64,000 bases of DNA from Pseudomonas persica (lineage in GTDB: Bacteria > Pseudomonadota > Gammaproteobacteria > Pseudomonadales > Pseudomonadaceae): the NCBI RefSeq assembly GCF_900291015.1, contig NZ_OLKL01000034.1:33520-97519 (forward strand), in the 5' to 3' direction. The notes beneath the pieces were generated by a model. The model was not told where the DNA came from, did not search any database, and saw only the letters and a list, made by a program, of their open reading frames with translations. How positions within the stretch are numbered: position 1 is the first letter of the stretch; every line of letters starts with the position of its first letter. This document shows, piece after piece, positions 7,185-15,275 of the stretch. The position numbers were made by a program, and so were the translations under genes.

Positions 7185-8540
7185 CTACAGCCCCGTAAGC
7201 GCAGCCTCGGCCTGCGACCTGGAAACGCCGTGCACGACCTCGAACCACAGGTCTTCCACATACGCCGCCCACTTCTCCATCGCCTCCCGCCGTTGCGGCA
7301 GCAGGTGCGCCCTGGCGTAGGTATCACCCAATGTCCCTGGCATCCTGTGCCCTAGGCAAAGCTCCAGGACGATAGCCTCAATACCCAGCTTTTCGTGAGC
7401 CAGACTGCGGAATGTCGACCTGAACCCGTGTGAAGTCAGTTCGCCCTTTTCATATCCCAGCGCCCGAATCCCGTTGAGCATTGTGGTAGAACAGATGGAC
7501 TTGCCGGCACCACGGGTAGAAGCAAACACCCAACCTGTCGCCACTTCTGGCTTGGCAATACTCCCGAAGGGTGACGGCACAGTTGCAGCCACCGCCTGTG
7601 CACGATGCTCCCGGATCATGGCAAGCATGCTGATAGCCCGGCCGGGTAGCGGCACGACATGCTGCTTGCCGGTCTTGGGCACCGTGTAACGCCATTCAGC
7701 TCCATCCATGTCGATATCCTCCCAGCGCATCTTCGCCAGCTCGCTGGGCCGTACAGGCAATAGAACCAGCATCCACAGCGCCCAGGTGGTCGGACTGCCG
7801 GCGGGGGCCTGCTGTTCGAGGCGTCGCAAGAATTCCTTGAGGTCGTCTGGACGCTCGATGGCTGCGTGGTGGACGGTCTTGCGTTTTCGGATCAGCCCCT
7901 TGCCGCGCCGCGCCACCACGTTGTCGTCGATCAGTTCCGCCTCCACCGCGTAGTCCAGCACGGCACGGATGGTGACAAGCGCGTGATTGGCGGCTGCAGG
8001 GTGCTGACCAAGATCGACCAAGACCTTCTTCACATGACGGTACTGCACCAGATGGACTGGCAATGCACCCAGCGCGGGCAGTACGTGGAGGTCCAGCGTA
8101 CTGCGGTAGTTCAGCAGCGTCTTGTGAGCCAGATCCCCCCTGCTAGCCAACCACTCGCCGCACACCTTCTCAAACGTCTCACCCTGCTGGGCAAGTTCGA
8201 CCGCAATCCGCGCATCCCTCATATCTTTCGGCTTGTGCCCTTCGGCAACCCATGTACGGGCCTCCTGCCCCAGCTCACAAGCTCTGGCGTGACTGATATC
8301 AGGGAACCCGCCGATGGTATAGGTGCCTTCGACACCATGAAGCCGGTATTTGAGGAACCAGACTTTTGAGGCCTTTTTCACATGCAGGTACATGCTAGGG
8401 ATCGACCCCGAGGGATACTTGCCCGGCTTGTCGATACTGCGGGCGGCGGCGTCGCTGTTGGCGCGAGGCTTCTCTGGCGATGGCTGTTCTGACACTGGGG
8501 GTATCCACTGCGACATAGGGGTACGATAGACTGGCATCAT
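7185..8540 (-). CDS. P4-type phage integrase (451 aa)
   Basis: This is a full-length tyrosine integrase. The N-terminal arm-binding region (about residues 30-105) has the typical YLHVKKASKVWFLKYR and YTIGGFPDISHARA signatures of P4-like integrases. Next come a core-binding domain (about 120-215) and a catalytic domain with Arg264 (PVRPSE), Lys292 (KTGK), His371-x-x-Arg374 (HGFRST), His398 (LGHR) and Tyr408 (DTYARAH). The start is uncertain: two tandem ATGs (8540, 8537) follow TTCTGGTGGT. The gene is leftward, reading away from the adjacent chromosomal gene, so the island boundary is expected between 8541 and 8687. Confidence 0.9.
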   Translation of the reverse strand: MMPVYRTPMSQWIPPVSEQPSPEKPRANSDAAARSIDKPGKYPSGSIPSMYLHVKKASKVWFLKYRLHGVEGTYTIGGFPDISHARACELGQEARTWVAEGHKPKDMRDARIAVELAQQGETFEKVCGEWLASRGDLAHKTLLNYRSTLDLHVLPALGALPVHLVQYRHVKKVLVDLGQHPAAANHALVTIRAVLDYAVEAELIDDNVVARRGKGLIRKRKTVHHAAIERPDDLKEFLRRLEQQAPAGSPTTWALWMLVLLPVRPSELAKMRWEDIDMDGAEWRYTVPKTGKQHVVPLPGRAISMLAMIREHRAQAVAATVPSPFGSIAKPEVATGWVFASTRGAGKSICSTTMLNGIRALGYEKGELTSHGFRSTFRSLAHEKLGIEAIVLELCLGHRMPGTLGDTYARAHLLPQRREAMEKWAAYVEDLWFEVVHGVSRSQAEAALTGL

Positions 8541-8554
8541 ACCACCAGAAAACG

Positions 8555-8585
8555 CTATATACACTCCCCAATAGTGGGGGTATAG
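8555..8585. promoter_or_regulatory. Inverted repeat in the integrase promoter region
   Basis: CTATA and CCCC are mirrored by GGGG and TATAG around a short centre, giving an interrupted palindrome 15-45 bases before the integrase start. GGGGGTAT/GGGGTAC echoes also occur at 8497 and 8516. It could be an operator for autoregulation of integrase, or part of the attachment site. Confidence 0.4.
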
Positions 8586-8687
8586 TGAAGCCATATCAGG
8601 ACGAAAGCACTGTAAATGCTGGGCCTGACAGATGGTCACTGAAAGTTAGGCGAATAACAATCCTTCCGTAGCAAGGCAAAACACACC

Positions 8688-9068
8688 ATGGCACATGCAG
8701 ACATCATCTACACCCCGGACCCGGACGCCGAGTCGATCTCCTCCGACGTCGCCGAATTCAACGGCGTGCTGGTTACCACGCAGATTCCGACCCACGCCGA
8801 TGGCAGCCTGGAACTGGGCGGCATCGTCGCGCAGAGCGAGTGCACCCTGCAGGCGCTGAAAGTGGCGCTGGAGAAGGCCGGCAGCGGCATGGACCGGGTG
8901 CTGCACCTGACCATCTACCTCACCGACATGGCCGACCGCGCCGCGTTCAACGAGGTGTACCAGCGCTTCTTCAGCAAGCCCTGGCCGGTACGCGCCGCCG
9001 TGGGTGTGGCTGCACTGGCGTTCGAAGGCATGCGCGTGGAAGTGACCGCAATGGCCGCCAAGCGCTGA
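8688..9068 (+). CDS. RidA family protein (126 aa)
   Basis: The length and fold signature match the RidA/YjgF/UK114 family of trimeric proteins. Canonical RidA deaminates reactive enamine/imine intermediates of amino-acid metabolism. The region VLHLTIYLTDMADRAAFNEVY and the C-terminal RVEVTAMA block are diagnostic. The catalytic arginine equivalent to Arg105 of E. coli RidA is present (PVRAAVGV), but the acidic residue equivalent to Glu120 is Thr. The gene sits immediately beside the island integrase and is probably the first chromosomal gene. A weak AAGG lies 11 bases upstream of the ATG. Confidence 0.85.
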   Translation: MAHADIIYTPDPDAESISSDVAEFNGVLVTTQIPTHADGSLELGGIVAQSECTLQALKVALEKAGSGMDRVLHLTIYLTDMADRAAFNEVYQRFFSKPWPVRAAVGVAALAFEGMRVEVTAMAAKR

Positions 9069-9079
9069 TTCACCTTCAC

Positions 9080-9170
9080 GGGCCCTATCGCCGGCAAGCC
9101 AGCTCCCACCTCGACCGCATCAGCCAGCCATATGCTCTCCCTGTGGGAGCTGGCTTGCCGGTGATGAGGC
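9080..9170. repeat. REP pair (inverted)
   Basis: Two Pseudomonas REP units face each other: CCGGCAAGCCAGCTCCCAC and its complement TGTGGGAGCTGGCTTGCCGG. They lie between the RidA-family gene and the U32 gene and may also serve as a transcription terminator. Confidence 0.85.
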
Positions 9171-9270
9171 CGCTGCCGGCAGTACACCTCTCGGCACCCC
9201 AATGATGCCGCCAGCCCGTTTCGCCGCTACAATGCCCGCCTAAACCGTGACAGCCCGAACCTATAACGAC

Positions 9271-11271
9271 ATGTCCCTTCCAAAGAATCACCTGGAACTG
9301 CTCAGCCCTGCCCGTGACGTGGCCATCGCCCGTGAAGCGATCCTGCATGGCGCTGACGCCATCTACATCGGTGGCCCGAGCTTCGGCGCGCGCCATAACG
9401 CCTGCAACGAAGTCAGCGATATCGCCGAACTGGTCGCGTTCGCCCATCGCCACCATGCACGCGTGTTCACCACCATCAACACCATCCTTCACGACAACGA
9501 GCTGGAACCCGCGCGCAAGCTGATCCACCAGCTCTACGACGCCGGTGTCGACGCGCTGATCGTGCAGGACCTGGGGGTGATGGAACTGGACATCCCGCCG
9601 ATCGAACTGCACGCCAGCACCCAGACCGACATCCGCACCCTGGAACGGGCCAGGTTCCTCGACCAGGCCGGCTTTTCCCAGCTGGTACTGGCCCGTGAGC
9701 TGAACCTGCAGCAAATCCGTACCATCGCCGCCGAAACCGACGCCGCAATCGAGTTTTTCATTCACGGTGCGCTGTGCGTGGCGTTCTCCGGCCAGTGCAA
9801 CATCTCCCATGCGCAGACCGGCCGCAGCGCCAACCGTGGCGACTGCTCGCAAGCCTGCCGCCTGCCCTACACCCTGAAGGATGACCAGGGCCGCGTGGTC
9901 GCGTTCGAGAAGCACCTGCTGTCGATGAAGGACAACAACCAGACCGCCAACCTGGCTGACCTGGTCGATGCCGGCGTGCGCTCGTTCAAGATCGAAGGCC
10001 GCTACAAGGACATGGCCTATGTGAAGAACATCACCGCCCACTACCGCAAGGAGCTCGACGCCATCCTCGAAGGGCGCCCGGAACTGGCCCGTGCCTCCAG
10101 CGGCCGCACCGAGCACTTCTTCGTACCCGACCCGGACAAGACGTTCCACCGCGGCAGCACCGACTATTTCGTCACCGACCGCAAGGTCGATATTGGCGCC
10201 TTCGACTCGCCAACCTTCACCGGCCTGCCGGTGGGCGTAGTGGAAAAGGTCGGCAAGCGTGACATGCAAGTGGTCACCAAGGCGCCGCTGACCAACGGCG
10301 ACGGCCTCAATGTGCTGGTCAAGCGTGAAGTAGTGGGCTTCCGCGCCAACATCGCCGAACCGCGTGGCGAGTTCGAGGAAGACGGCGAGAAGCGCTACCG
10401 CTATCGCGTCGAGCCCAACGAAATGCCCGAAGGCCTGCACAAGCTGCGGCCCAACCACCCGCTGTCGCGCAACCTTGACCACAACTGGCAGCAGGCCCTG
10501 CAACGCACCTCGGCCGAGCGCCGCGTCGGCGTGCAATGGCACGCGGTACTGCGCGAGCAACGCCTGGCGCTGACCGTCACCAGCGAGGAAGGCGTGAGCG
10601 CGCAAGTGGCACTGGACGGCCCGTTCGGCCCGGCCAACAAGCCGCAGCAGGCGCTGGACCAGTTGCACGACCTGCTCGGCCAGTTGGGTACCACCCTGTA
10701 CCACGCCGACAGCATCGAGCTGGACGCCCCGCAGGCGTATTTCATCCCCAACTCGCAGCTCAAGGCCTTGCGCCGCGAAGCCATCGAGGCGCTGACTGAA
10801 GCACGGCTGCAGGCGCACCCGCGTGGCGGGCGCAAGGCCGAGAGCACGCCGCCACCGGTATACCCCGAGTCGCACCTGTCGTTCCTGGCCAACGTGTACA
10901 ACCAGAAGGCCCGCGACTTCTACCACCGCCACGGCGTGCAGCTGATCGATGCGGCCTACGAGGCCCATGAAGAGCACGGCGAAGTGCCGGTGATGATCAC
11001 CAAGCACTGCCTGCGCTTCTCCTTCAACCTGTGCCCCAAGCAGGCCAAGGGCGTGACCGGCGTGCGCACCAAGGTGGCGCCGATGCAGCTGATTCAGGGT
11101 GATGAAGTGCTGACCCTGAAGTTCGACTGCAAGCCGTGCGAAATGCATGTGATCGGCAAGATGAAAAGCCACATCATCGACCTGCCGACCCCGGGCAGCG
11201 CGGTGGCCCAGGTAGTGGGGCATATCAGCCCGGAAGACCTGCTGAAGACCATTCCACGCGGGCCGCACTGA
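9271..11271 (+). CDS. rlhA: U32 family protein, RlhA-like 23S rRNA hydroxylase (666 aa)
   Basis: The protein belongs to the peptidase U32 family; its length of about 660 aa matches RlhA (YdcP, 23S rRNA C2501 5-hydroxylation in E. coli) rather than the 450-aa TrhP/YegQ. The N-terminal TIM-barrel-like start (HLELLSPARDVAIAREAILHGADAIYIG) and the Cys cluster SGQCNISHAQTGRSANRGDC plus SQAC are typical. Further cysteines near the C-terminus (HCLRFSFNLCPKQ, CKPCE) fit Fe-S or metal binding. The ATG at 9271 was chosen because an in-frame upstream GTG (9247) has no ribosome binding site. Assignment as RlhA rests on length and motifs. Confidence 0.8.
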   Translation: MSLPKNHLELLSPARDVAIAREAILHGADAIYIGGPSFGARHNACNEVSDIAELVAFAHRHHARVFTTINTILHDNELEPARKLIHQLYDAGVDALIVQDLGVMELDIPPIELHASTQTDIRTLERARFLDQAGFSQLVLARELNLQQIRTIAAETDAAIEFFIHGALCVAFSGQCNISHAQTGRSANRGDCSQACRLPYTLKDDQGRVVAFEKHLLSMKDNNQTANLADLVDAGVRSFKIEGRYKDMAYVKNITAHYRKELDAILEGRPELARASSGRTEHFFVPDPDKTFHRGSTDYFVTDRKVDIGAFDSPTFTGLPVGVVEKVGKRDMQVVTKAPLTNGDGLNVLVKREVVGFRANIAEPRGEFEEDGEKRYRYRVEPNEMPEGLHKLRPNHPLSRNLDHNWQQALQRTSAERRVGVQWHAVLREQRLALTVTSEEGVSAQVALDGPFGPANKPQQALDQLHDLLGQLGTTLYHADSIELDAPQAYFIPNSQLKALRREAIEALTEARLQAHPRGGRKAESTPPPVYPESHLSFLANVYNQKARDFYHRHGVQLIDAAYEAHEEHGEVPVMITKHCLRFSFNLCPKQAKGVTGVRTKVAPMQLIQGDEVLTLKFDCKPCEMHVIGKMKSHIIDLPTPGSAVAQVVGHISPEDLLKTIPRGPH

Positions 11272-11285
11272 TCATTGGCCTGTAA

Positions 11286-11437
11286 GGGCCCTTTCGCGGC
11301 TAAAGCCGCCCACAGGAACTGCGCCAACCCTCACGGTCGGTACAGTACCTGTGGGAGCGGGTTTACCCGCGAACACCGGCGTAGCCGGTGCCATCCACCG
11401 CGGTGCCTGATTCGCGGGTGAACCCGCTCGCACAGGG
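11286..11437. repeat. REP cluster
   Basis: Several REP units lie in the convergent gap between the U32 gene and the regulator gene. They include CTGTGGGAGCGGGTTTACCC and an inverted partner GGGTGAACCCGCTCGCACAG, separated by the usual CACCGGCGTAGCCGGTGCC linker. Confidence 0.85.
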
Positions 11438-11542
11438 ATCGCGCAAGGCCCTGGCCTGTAGAAGCAATGACCTGAATCAAAGACCTTGAAGCCTGCGCGG
11501 CCGTTGTGGGAGCGCACCAATACATGACCTTTGCGCTGCCAG

Positions 11543-12868
11543 TCAGCGCATCTGATGCTTGTGCAGCAACCGATAGAAAGTCGGCCGGGAAATGCCCAGC
11601 ATCTTGGCCGCCACGCTCAGGTTGTCACTGTGCCGGCTAAGGACATCGCACAGCGCCTGGCGCTCGGCCCGAAGCTTGTACTCCTCCAGCGTGCCCAGCG
11701 GTTGCTGCACCTGGTCGAGGGTTTGCAACCCCAGGTCCTGCGCCTCGATTTGCCGGCCTTCGGCCAGCACCAGCCCGCGCCGTACCCGGTTGGCCAGTTC
11801 GCGGACATTGCCCGGCCAGTCATGCCGGCCCATGGCCGCCAGGGCATGGTCGCTGAACGAACGTGGTCGGCGCCCGGTTTCCAGGCTGTAAAAATGGGCA
11901 AAATGACTGGCCAGCATCGACAGGTCGCCATGCCGGTCGCGCAAAGGCGCGGTCACTACCTGCAATACGTTCAGGCGGTAATACAGGTCTTCGCGAAAGC
12001 GCCCTTGCTCGATGGCCCTTTCCAGGTCCACGTGGGTAGCCGCCAGTACCCGCACATCCACCGGGATCGGCTGGCTGCCGCCCACCCGCTCAATGTGTTT
12101 TTCCTGCAGAAAGCGCAACAGATTGGCCTGCAACTCCAACGGCAGGTCGCCAACTTCGTCAAGGAACAACGTGCCACCATGGGCCGCTTCGATGCGCCCG
12201 GTTTTGCGCTGATGGGCACCGGTGAAAGCGCCCTTCTCATGACCGAACAGTTCGGACTGGATCAGGTGCTCGGGGATCGCTCCACAGTTGATGGCAATGA
12301 ACGGCTGCTCGCTGCGTTGCGACTGGCGGTGCAGGGTGCGCGCCACCAGTTCCTTGCCGGTGCCACTTTCACCGCGGATCAGCACCGGCGATTCGGTGGG
12401 CGCCAGCTTGCCCAGCAGCTTGCGCAGCTCGCGGATCGGGCGGCTCTCGCCGAGCAGCTCGTGGCTCGCTTCTTCCACCCTTGCCGCCCCTTTGCCACGC
12501 AGGCGCGCCATGCCGAAGGCCCGGCCCAGGGTGACCTGCACGCGGGAAACGTCGAACGGCAAGGTGTGGAAATCGAAGAACCATTCGCAAACAAAATCGC
12601 CGACAGCCGGCATGCGCAGCTGTTCGGCGCTGAGCACGGCAATCCATTCGGTGTTGCTGCGCTTGATCAAGTCCCTGACCCCGTCCGGGCGCCTCAGGTG
12701 CGACGCCTGCAAGCGCAACAGGCCCACATCGCAAGGATGATCCAGCGCGGCACCGAGCATGCAGCTGTCAACATCCCAGCCTGCGCTGCGCAAGCCAGGC
12801 AACAAACGGTGGCAGTCATCGCAGGGGTCGACGATGAGCAAACGGCGTTGGGCGGCAGGTTGCTGCAT
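11543..12868 (-). CDS. VpsR-like sigma-54-type transcriptional activator (441 aa)
   Basis: The N-terminal 125 residues form a receiver-like domain resembling the VpsR N-terminus (WFFDFHTLPFDVSRVQVTLG) and lack the normal phosphorylation pattern of response regulators. The AAA+ domain has Walker A GESGTGKE (166-173), an intact sigma-54 contact loop GAFTGA (213-218) and Walker B GGTLFLDE (231-238). A Fis-type helix-turn-helix is at the C-terminus (NLSVAAKMLGISRPTFYRLL). V. cholerae VpsR binds c-di-GMP and controls biofilm genes; the intact GAFTGA suggests that this homologue really works with RpoN. Its targets cannot be read from the window. Confidence 0.85.
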   Translation of the reverse strand: MQQPAAQRRLLIVDPCDDCHRLLPGLRSAGWDVDSCMLGAALDHPCDVGLLRLQASHLRRPDGVRDLIKRSNTEWIAVLSAEQLRMPAVGDFVCEWFFDFHTLPFDVSRVQVTLGRAFGMARLRGKGAARVEEASHELLGESRPIRELRKLLGKLAPTESPVLIRGESGTGKELVARTLHRQSQRSEQPFIAINCGAIPEHLIQSELFGHEKGAFTGAHQRKTGRIEAAHGGTLFLDEVGDLPLELQANLLRFLQEKHIERVGGSQPIPVDVRVLAATHVDLERAIEQGRFREDLYYRLNVLQVVTAPLRDRHGDLSMLASHFAHFYSLETGRRPRSFSDHALAAMGRHDWPGNVRELANRVRRGLVLAEGRQIEAQDLGLQTLDQVQQPLGTLEEYKLRAERQALCDVLSRHSDNLSVAAKMLGISRPTFYRLLHKHQMR

Positions 12869-13210
12869 GACCAGTCCTTGGCGCCAGTTTTCGGTTTTGT
12901 GAAATAAAACAGCAAGTTGTGGCGCCCGATTAACAGTAGCAACGAAGTTGACGGTTCCCAGTACCGTCTGTCTGCCGAATCATTTTTTTACAATGCGTGA
13001 CGGGAATTTTCGCACTTTATCGACATCACATGGCGGCATAGGCAAGAACGGATTTGACCCTGCAAAAATTTTTTACATCCAATGTGTGACTTGCCCCCGG
13101 ACAACGAGCATCAGTACACATAACCCCGCGCTGCACTTCGCGATAACCGAGGCGACTTTGAAGCAACGCGGACCTCACTTCGCTGTTTGGGACCATAGAG
13201 AGACCGAACC
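12869..13210. other. Intergenic region between the regulator and a small gene
   Basis: About 340 bases without a supported gene. GGCGCC occurs at 12880-12885 and 12921-12926, flanking an AT-rich core (TTTTGTGAAATAAAACAG). This could be the leftward regulator promoter with an operator. Nothing definite was recognised in 12950-13200. Confidence 0.4.
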
Positions 13211-13477
13211 ATGAATGCCCCGCTCCGTGTCAACGAAGCACTGCTGATTGCCGACCACGCCTTCGAACCTTTCCAGTGCGTAGCCTGGGATGCACCCAAC
13301 GGTACTGGTGAGCTGAGCCTGGCAGTGATCGACCGGACCAGCACCCGCATCGGCAGCAAGCAAGTATCCTCGCGTATCTACTCCGACCCGGCCCGGTGGG
13401 CCAGCCTGATCGAAGAAGTGCGCGCCGAACTGTGCGAAAAAGGTTACGACCTGCAACCGTGGTCGATGCCGAAATAA
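13211..13477 (+). CDS. Conserved hypothetical protein (88 aa)
   Basis: A small soluble protein starts MNAPLRVNEALLIADHAFEP and ends YDLQPWSMPK. It has no signal peptide, membrane segment or recognised domain. The composition is like normal Pseudomonas coding sequence. A GAGAG sequence lies about 9 bases before the ATG, and a perfect hairpin follows the stop. The function is unknown. Confidence 0.65.
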   Translation: MNAPLRVNEALLIADHAFEPFQCVAWDAPNGTGELSLAVIDRTSTRIGSKQVSSRIYSDPARWASLIEEVRAELCEKGYDLQPWSMPK

Positions 13478-13493
13478 TATCGGCCGGCAAACC

Positions 13494-13517
13494 AAGTGCG
13501 TGCGCAGCCACGCACTT
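13494..13517. terminator. Perfect 9-bp hairpin after the small gene
   Basis: AAGTGCGTG (13494-13502) pairs with CACGCACTT (13509-13517) over a 6-base loop in the convergent gap before the VWA reading frame. There is no long U-run, so termination on either strand is plausible but not certain. Confidence 0.55.
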
Positions 13518-13583
13518 GTACAACTTCCGGGTTGCTGTTCTGGCAACTTTTCTTATTGCGACATAGTGTCGCATCGATACTTT

Positions 13584-14150
13584 TCAATTCATCAGCCTGA
13601 ACTGTTGCAGGTGCTGGTAATCAGCCTGTAGTTGTTGCGCCAGACGCTGCGCGCGGCCCAGGCGCACCGGCGCCAGTTCCATATCCACCAGCAAAGTGGC
13701 ACACGGCATCGGCTGCACGGCGTTCCAGTGCTGCAGGCGACCATCGGTAAACACCAGACAGCGCAGCGCCTCTTCGGGGTGGGCCCGTTGCCGCACCAGT
13801 AACCAGTGTCGAGCCTGTTCCAGTGCAGCGATCAACGGCGTTCCGCCACCGGCACCCAAGGCTTGCAGCCAAGGTTGCAAAGCGGCCGAGGCCTTCAGGC
13901 CGTGGCGCTGCCACTGCGGCGTGCTTCCGCTGGCGGTAAGCAGCGCCAGCCGGGCACGCTGGCGGTAGGCCTGGTCGAACAGCGCCGCCAGCAGCCCTTT
14001 GGTTTGCGCCAGCGTCTGGTGGCGGCGGGTCGAGGCCGAAGCATCGACGATAACCAACCACAGTTCTGCGGGCTTGGCCTGGCGTTGCTGCCAGCACAGG
14101 TCCTGACGCTGGCTTGGCCGGCCCTTGAGCAGGGTCGGCAGCCAGGCCAC
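13584..14150 (-). CDS. chlD: VWA domain of ChlD-type chelatase subunit (made by -1 frameshift from chlI)
   Basis: The reading frame encodes a von Willebrand factor A domain with the MIDAS start WLVIVDASASTRRH and the later TDGRLQHW strand, as in the C-terminal half of Mg/Co-chelatase D subunits. An in-frame GTG at 14150 exists but has no ribosome binding site, and the open frame continues upstream past it into the end of chlI with a chelatase-like basic/Pro linker. A slippery heptamer where the two frames meet would fuse it to ChlI, giving a 563-aa AAA+-linker-VWA protein read from 15274 to 13584. VWA alone as a separate 188-aa protein is the alternative. Confidence 0.8.
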   Translation of the reverse strand: MAWLPTLLKGRPSQRQDLCWQQRQAKPAELWLVIVDASASTRRHQTLAQTKGLLAALFDQAYRQRARLALLTASGSTPQWQRHGLKASAALQPWLQALGAGGGTPLIAALEQARHWLLVRQRAHPEEALRCLVFTDGRLQHWNAVQPMPCATLLVDMELAPVRLGRAQRLAQQLQADYQHLQQFRLMN

Positions 14151-14217
14151 CCGACCGGCCGCGGCACTGCGCGCCCGGCCCCGGCTGGCACCGTACTGCT
14201 TACCTGCGCCCGCTTTG

Positions 14218-14281
14218 GCATCCGCCCGTTTGGCTGGTGGCTGGGGGATGCTCAGGGCTTTTTTGCCCAGTTCGGCACCTC
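14218..14281 (-). promoter_or_regulatory. -1 programmed ribosomal frameshift cassette (chlI to chlD)
   Basis: Three elements occur in order on the minus strand. A Shine-Dalgarno-like GAGGTG (14276-14281) is followed by an 11-base spacer. The slippery heptamer A-AAA-AAG (14258-14264) is in the correct zero-frame phase, 3 bases before the ChlI stop TGA. A hairpin then begins 6 bases after it: GCATCC-CCC pairs with GGG-C-GGATGC, arms 14243-14251 and 14218-14227. This is the same layout as the E. coli dnaX frameshift signal. Reading on in the -1 frame enters the VWA domain directly. Confidence 0.8.
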
Positions 14282-15274
14282 ACGACGGGCGCCGCTGGCC
14301 ACCGGCTGCGCCGGCATTGCGCCCCAGTCACCCTGCCCGCCCTGTTCACCAGGGTTGCCTGCGCCTTGCTGACCGGGCTGCTGCTCAGGCTGCTGCGGCG
14401 CCGAAGGTGGGTTGGCCTGGGGCGTAACGCGGCGGCGATGGCGCAAGGCGAACTCGGCCACTGCATCGACATCGGCTTGTTCGATGGCCGCGCCACCGCG
14501 CCAGGCACAGTGGGCGCGTGCGGCGCGCAGCCAGACCAGGTCGGCGCGCAGGCCGTCGACCCCGGCGGCGTAGCAGCGTTCGGTGATCCAGGCCAGCGCC
14601 TGGTCGTCCAGGGCAATGCCGGCCAGGGCGTGGCGCGCCACCTGGCAGCGCTCGCGCAATTGCATCTGGGCCTCGGCCCATTGCGCGCAGAAGGCCTGCG
14701 GGTCGCTGTCGAAGGCCAGGCGACGGCGAATGATCTGTTGCCGTGCCTCGGGCTCGGGCAAGCCTTCCAGCGCCACGTTCAGGCCAAAGCGGTCGAGCAG
14801 TTGCGGGCGCAGTTCGCCCTCCTCCGGGTTCATGGTGCCGATCAGCACGAAACGGGCACTGTGCCGGTGCGAGATACCATCGCGCTCGACGCGGTTGGTG
14901 CCGCTGGCGGCCACGTCGAGCAACAGGTCTACCAAGGTGTCAGGCAGCAGGTTGACTTCATCGACATACAACACACCGCCATCGGCCTGGGCCAGCACCC
15001 CCGGGGAAAACTGGGCCTTGCCCTGCCCCAGCGCGGCATCCAGGTCGAGGGTGCCGACCAACCGTTCTTCGCTGGCGCCCAGTGGCAGGGTGACGAACGG
15101 GCCCTCACCGAGCAGGTCGGCCAAGCCTCGGGCCAGGGTACTCTTGGCCATGCCACGCGGCCCCTCGATCAGCACGCCGCCGATCTTCGGGTCGATGGCG
15201 GTCAGGCACAGTGCCAGTTTCAGGTCGTCCGCAGCGACCACGGCGGCCAGCGGAAATTGCACGGGTTCACTCAT
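14252..15274 (-). CDS. chlI: ChlI-type AAA+ ATPase subunit of the chelatase (340 aa)
   Basis: This is an AAA+ ATPase of the magnesium/cobalt chelatase I family. Walker A is GPRGMAKSTL, a variant with MAKS in place of the usual GKS. Walker B is GGVLYVDEVNLL, and the sensor region is IGTMNPEEGELRPQLLDRFG. The C-terminal 40 residues are a Pro/Gln/Gly-rich linker like that between the two halves of ChlD. The start ATG lies 1 base after the cobN stop, so the genes are coupled. Zero-frame translation ends at ...WAKKP; frameshifting yields the ChlD form. The ATPase would drive cobalt insertion by CobN. Confidence 0.88.
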   Translation of the reverse strand: MSEPVQFPLAAVVAADDLKLALCLTAIDPKIGGVLIEGPRGMAKSTLARGLADLLGEGPFVTLPLGASEERLVGTLDLDAALGQGKAQFSPGVLAQADGGVLYVDEVNLLPDTLVDLLLDVAASGTNRVERDGISHRHSARFVLIGTMNPEEGELRPQLLDRFGLNVALEGLPEPEARQQIIRRRLAFDSDPQAFCAQWAEAQMQLRERCQVARHALAGIALDDQALAWITERCYAAGVDGLRADLVWLRAARAHCAWRGGAAIEQADVDAVAEFALRHRRRVTPQANPPSAPQQPEQQPGQQGAGNPGEQGGQGDWGAMPAQPVASGARREVPNWAKKP

Positions 15275-15275
15275 T

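Noticed and set aside
9085..11268. A 727-residue minus-strand open frame opposite the U32 gene
   Set aside because: It mirrors the U32 coding frame in high-GC DNA, shows His/Gly/Ala/Val-rich antisense composition and has no ribosome binding site or domain.
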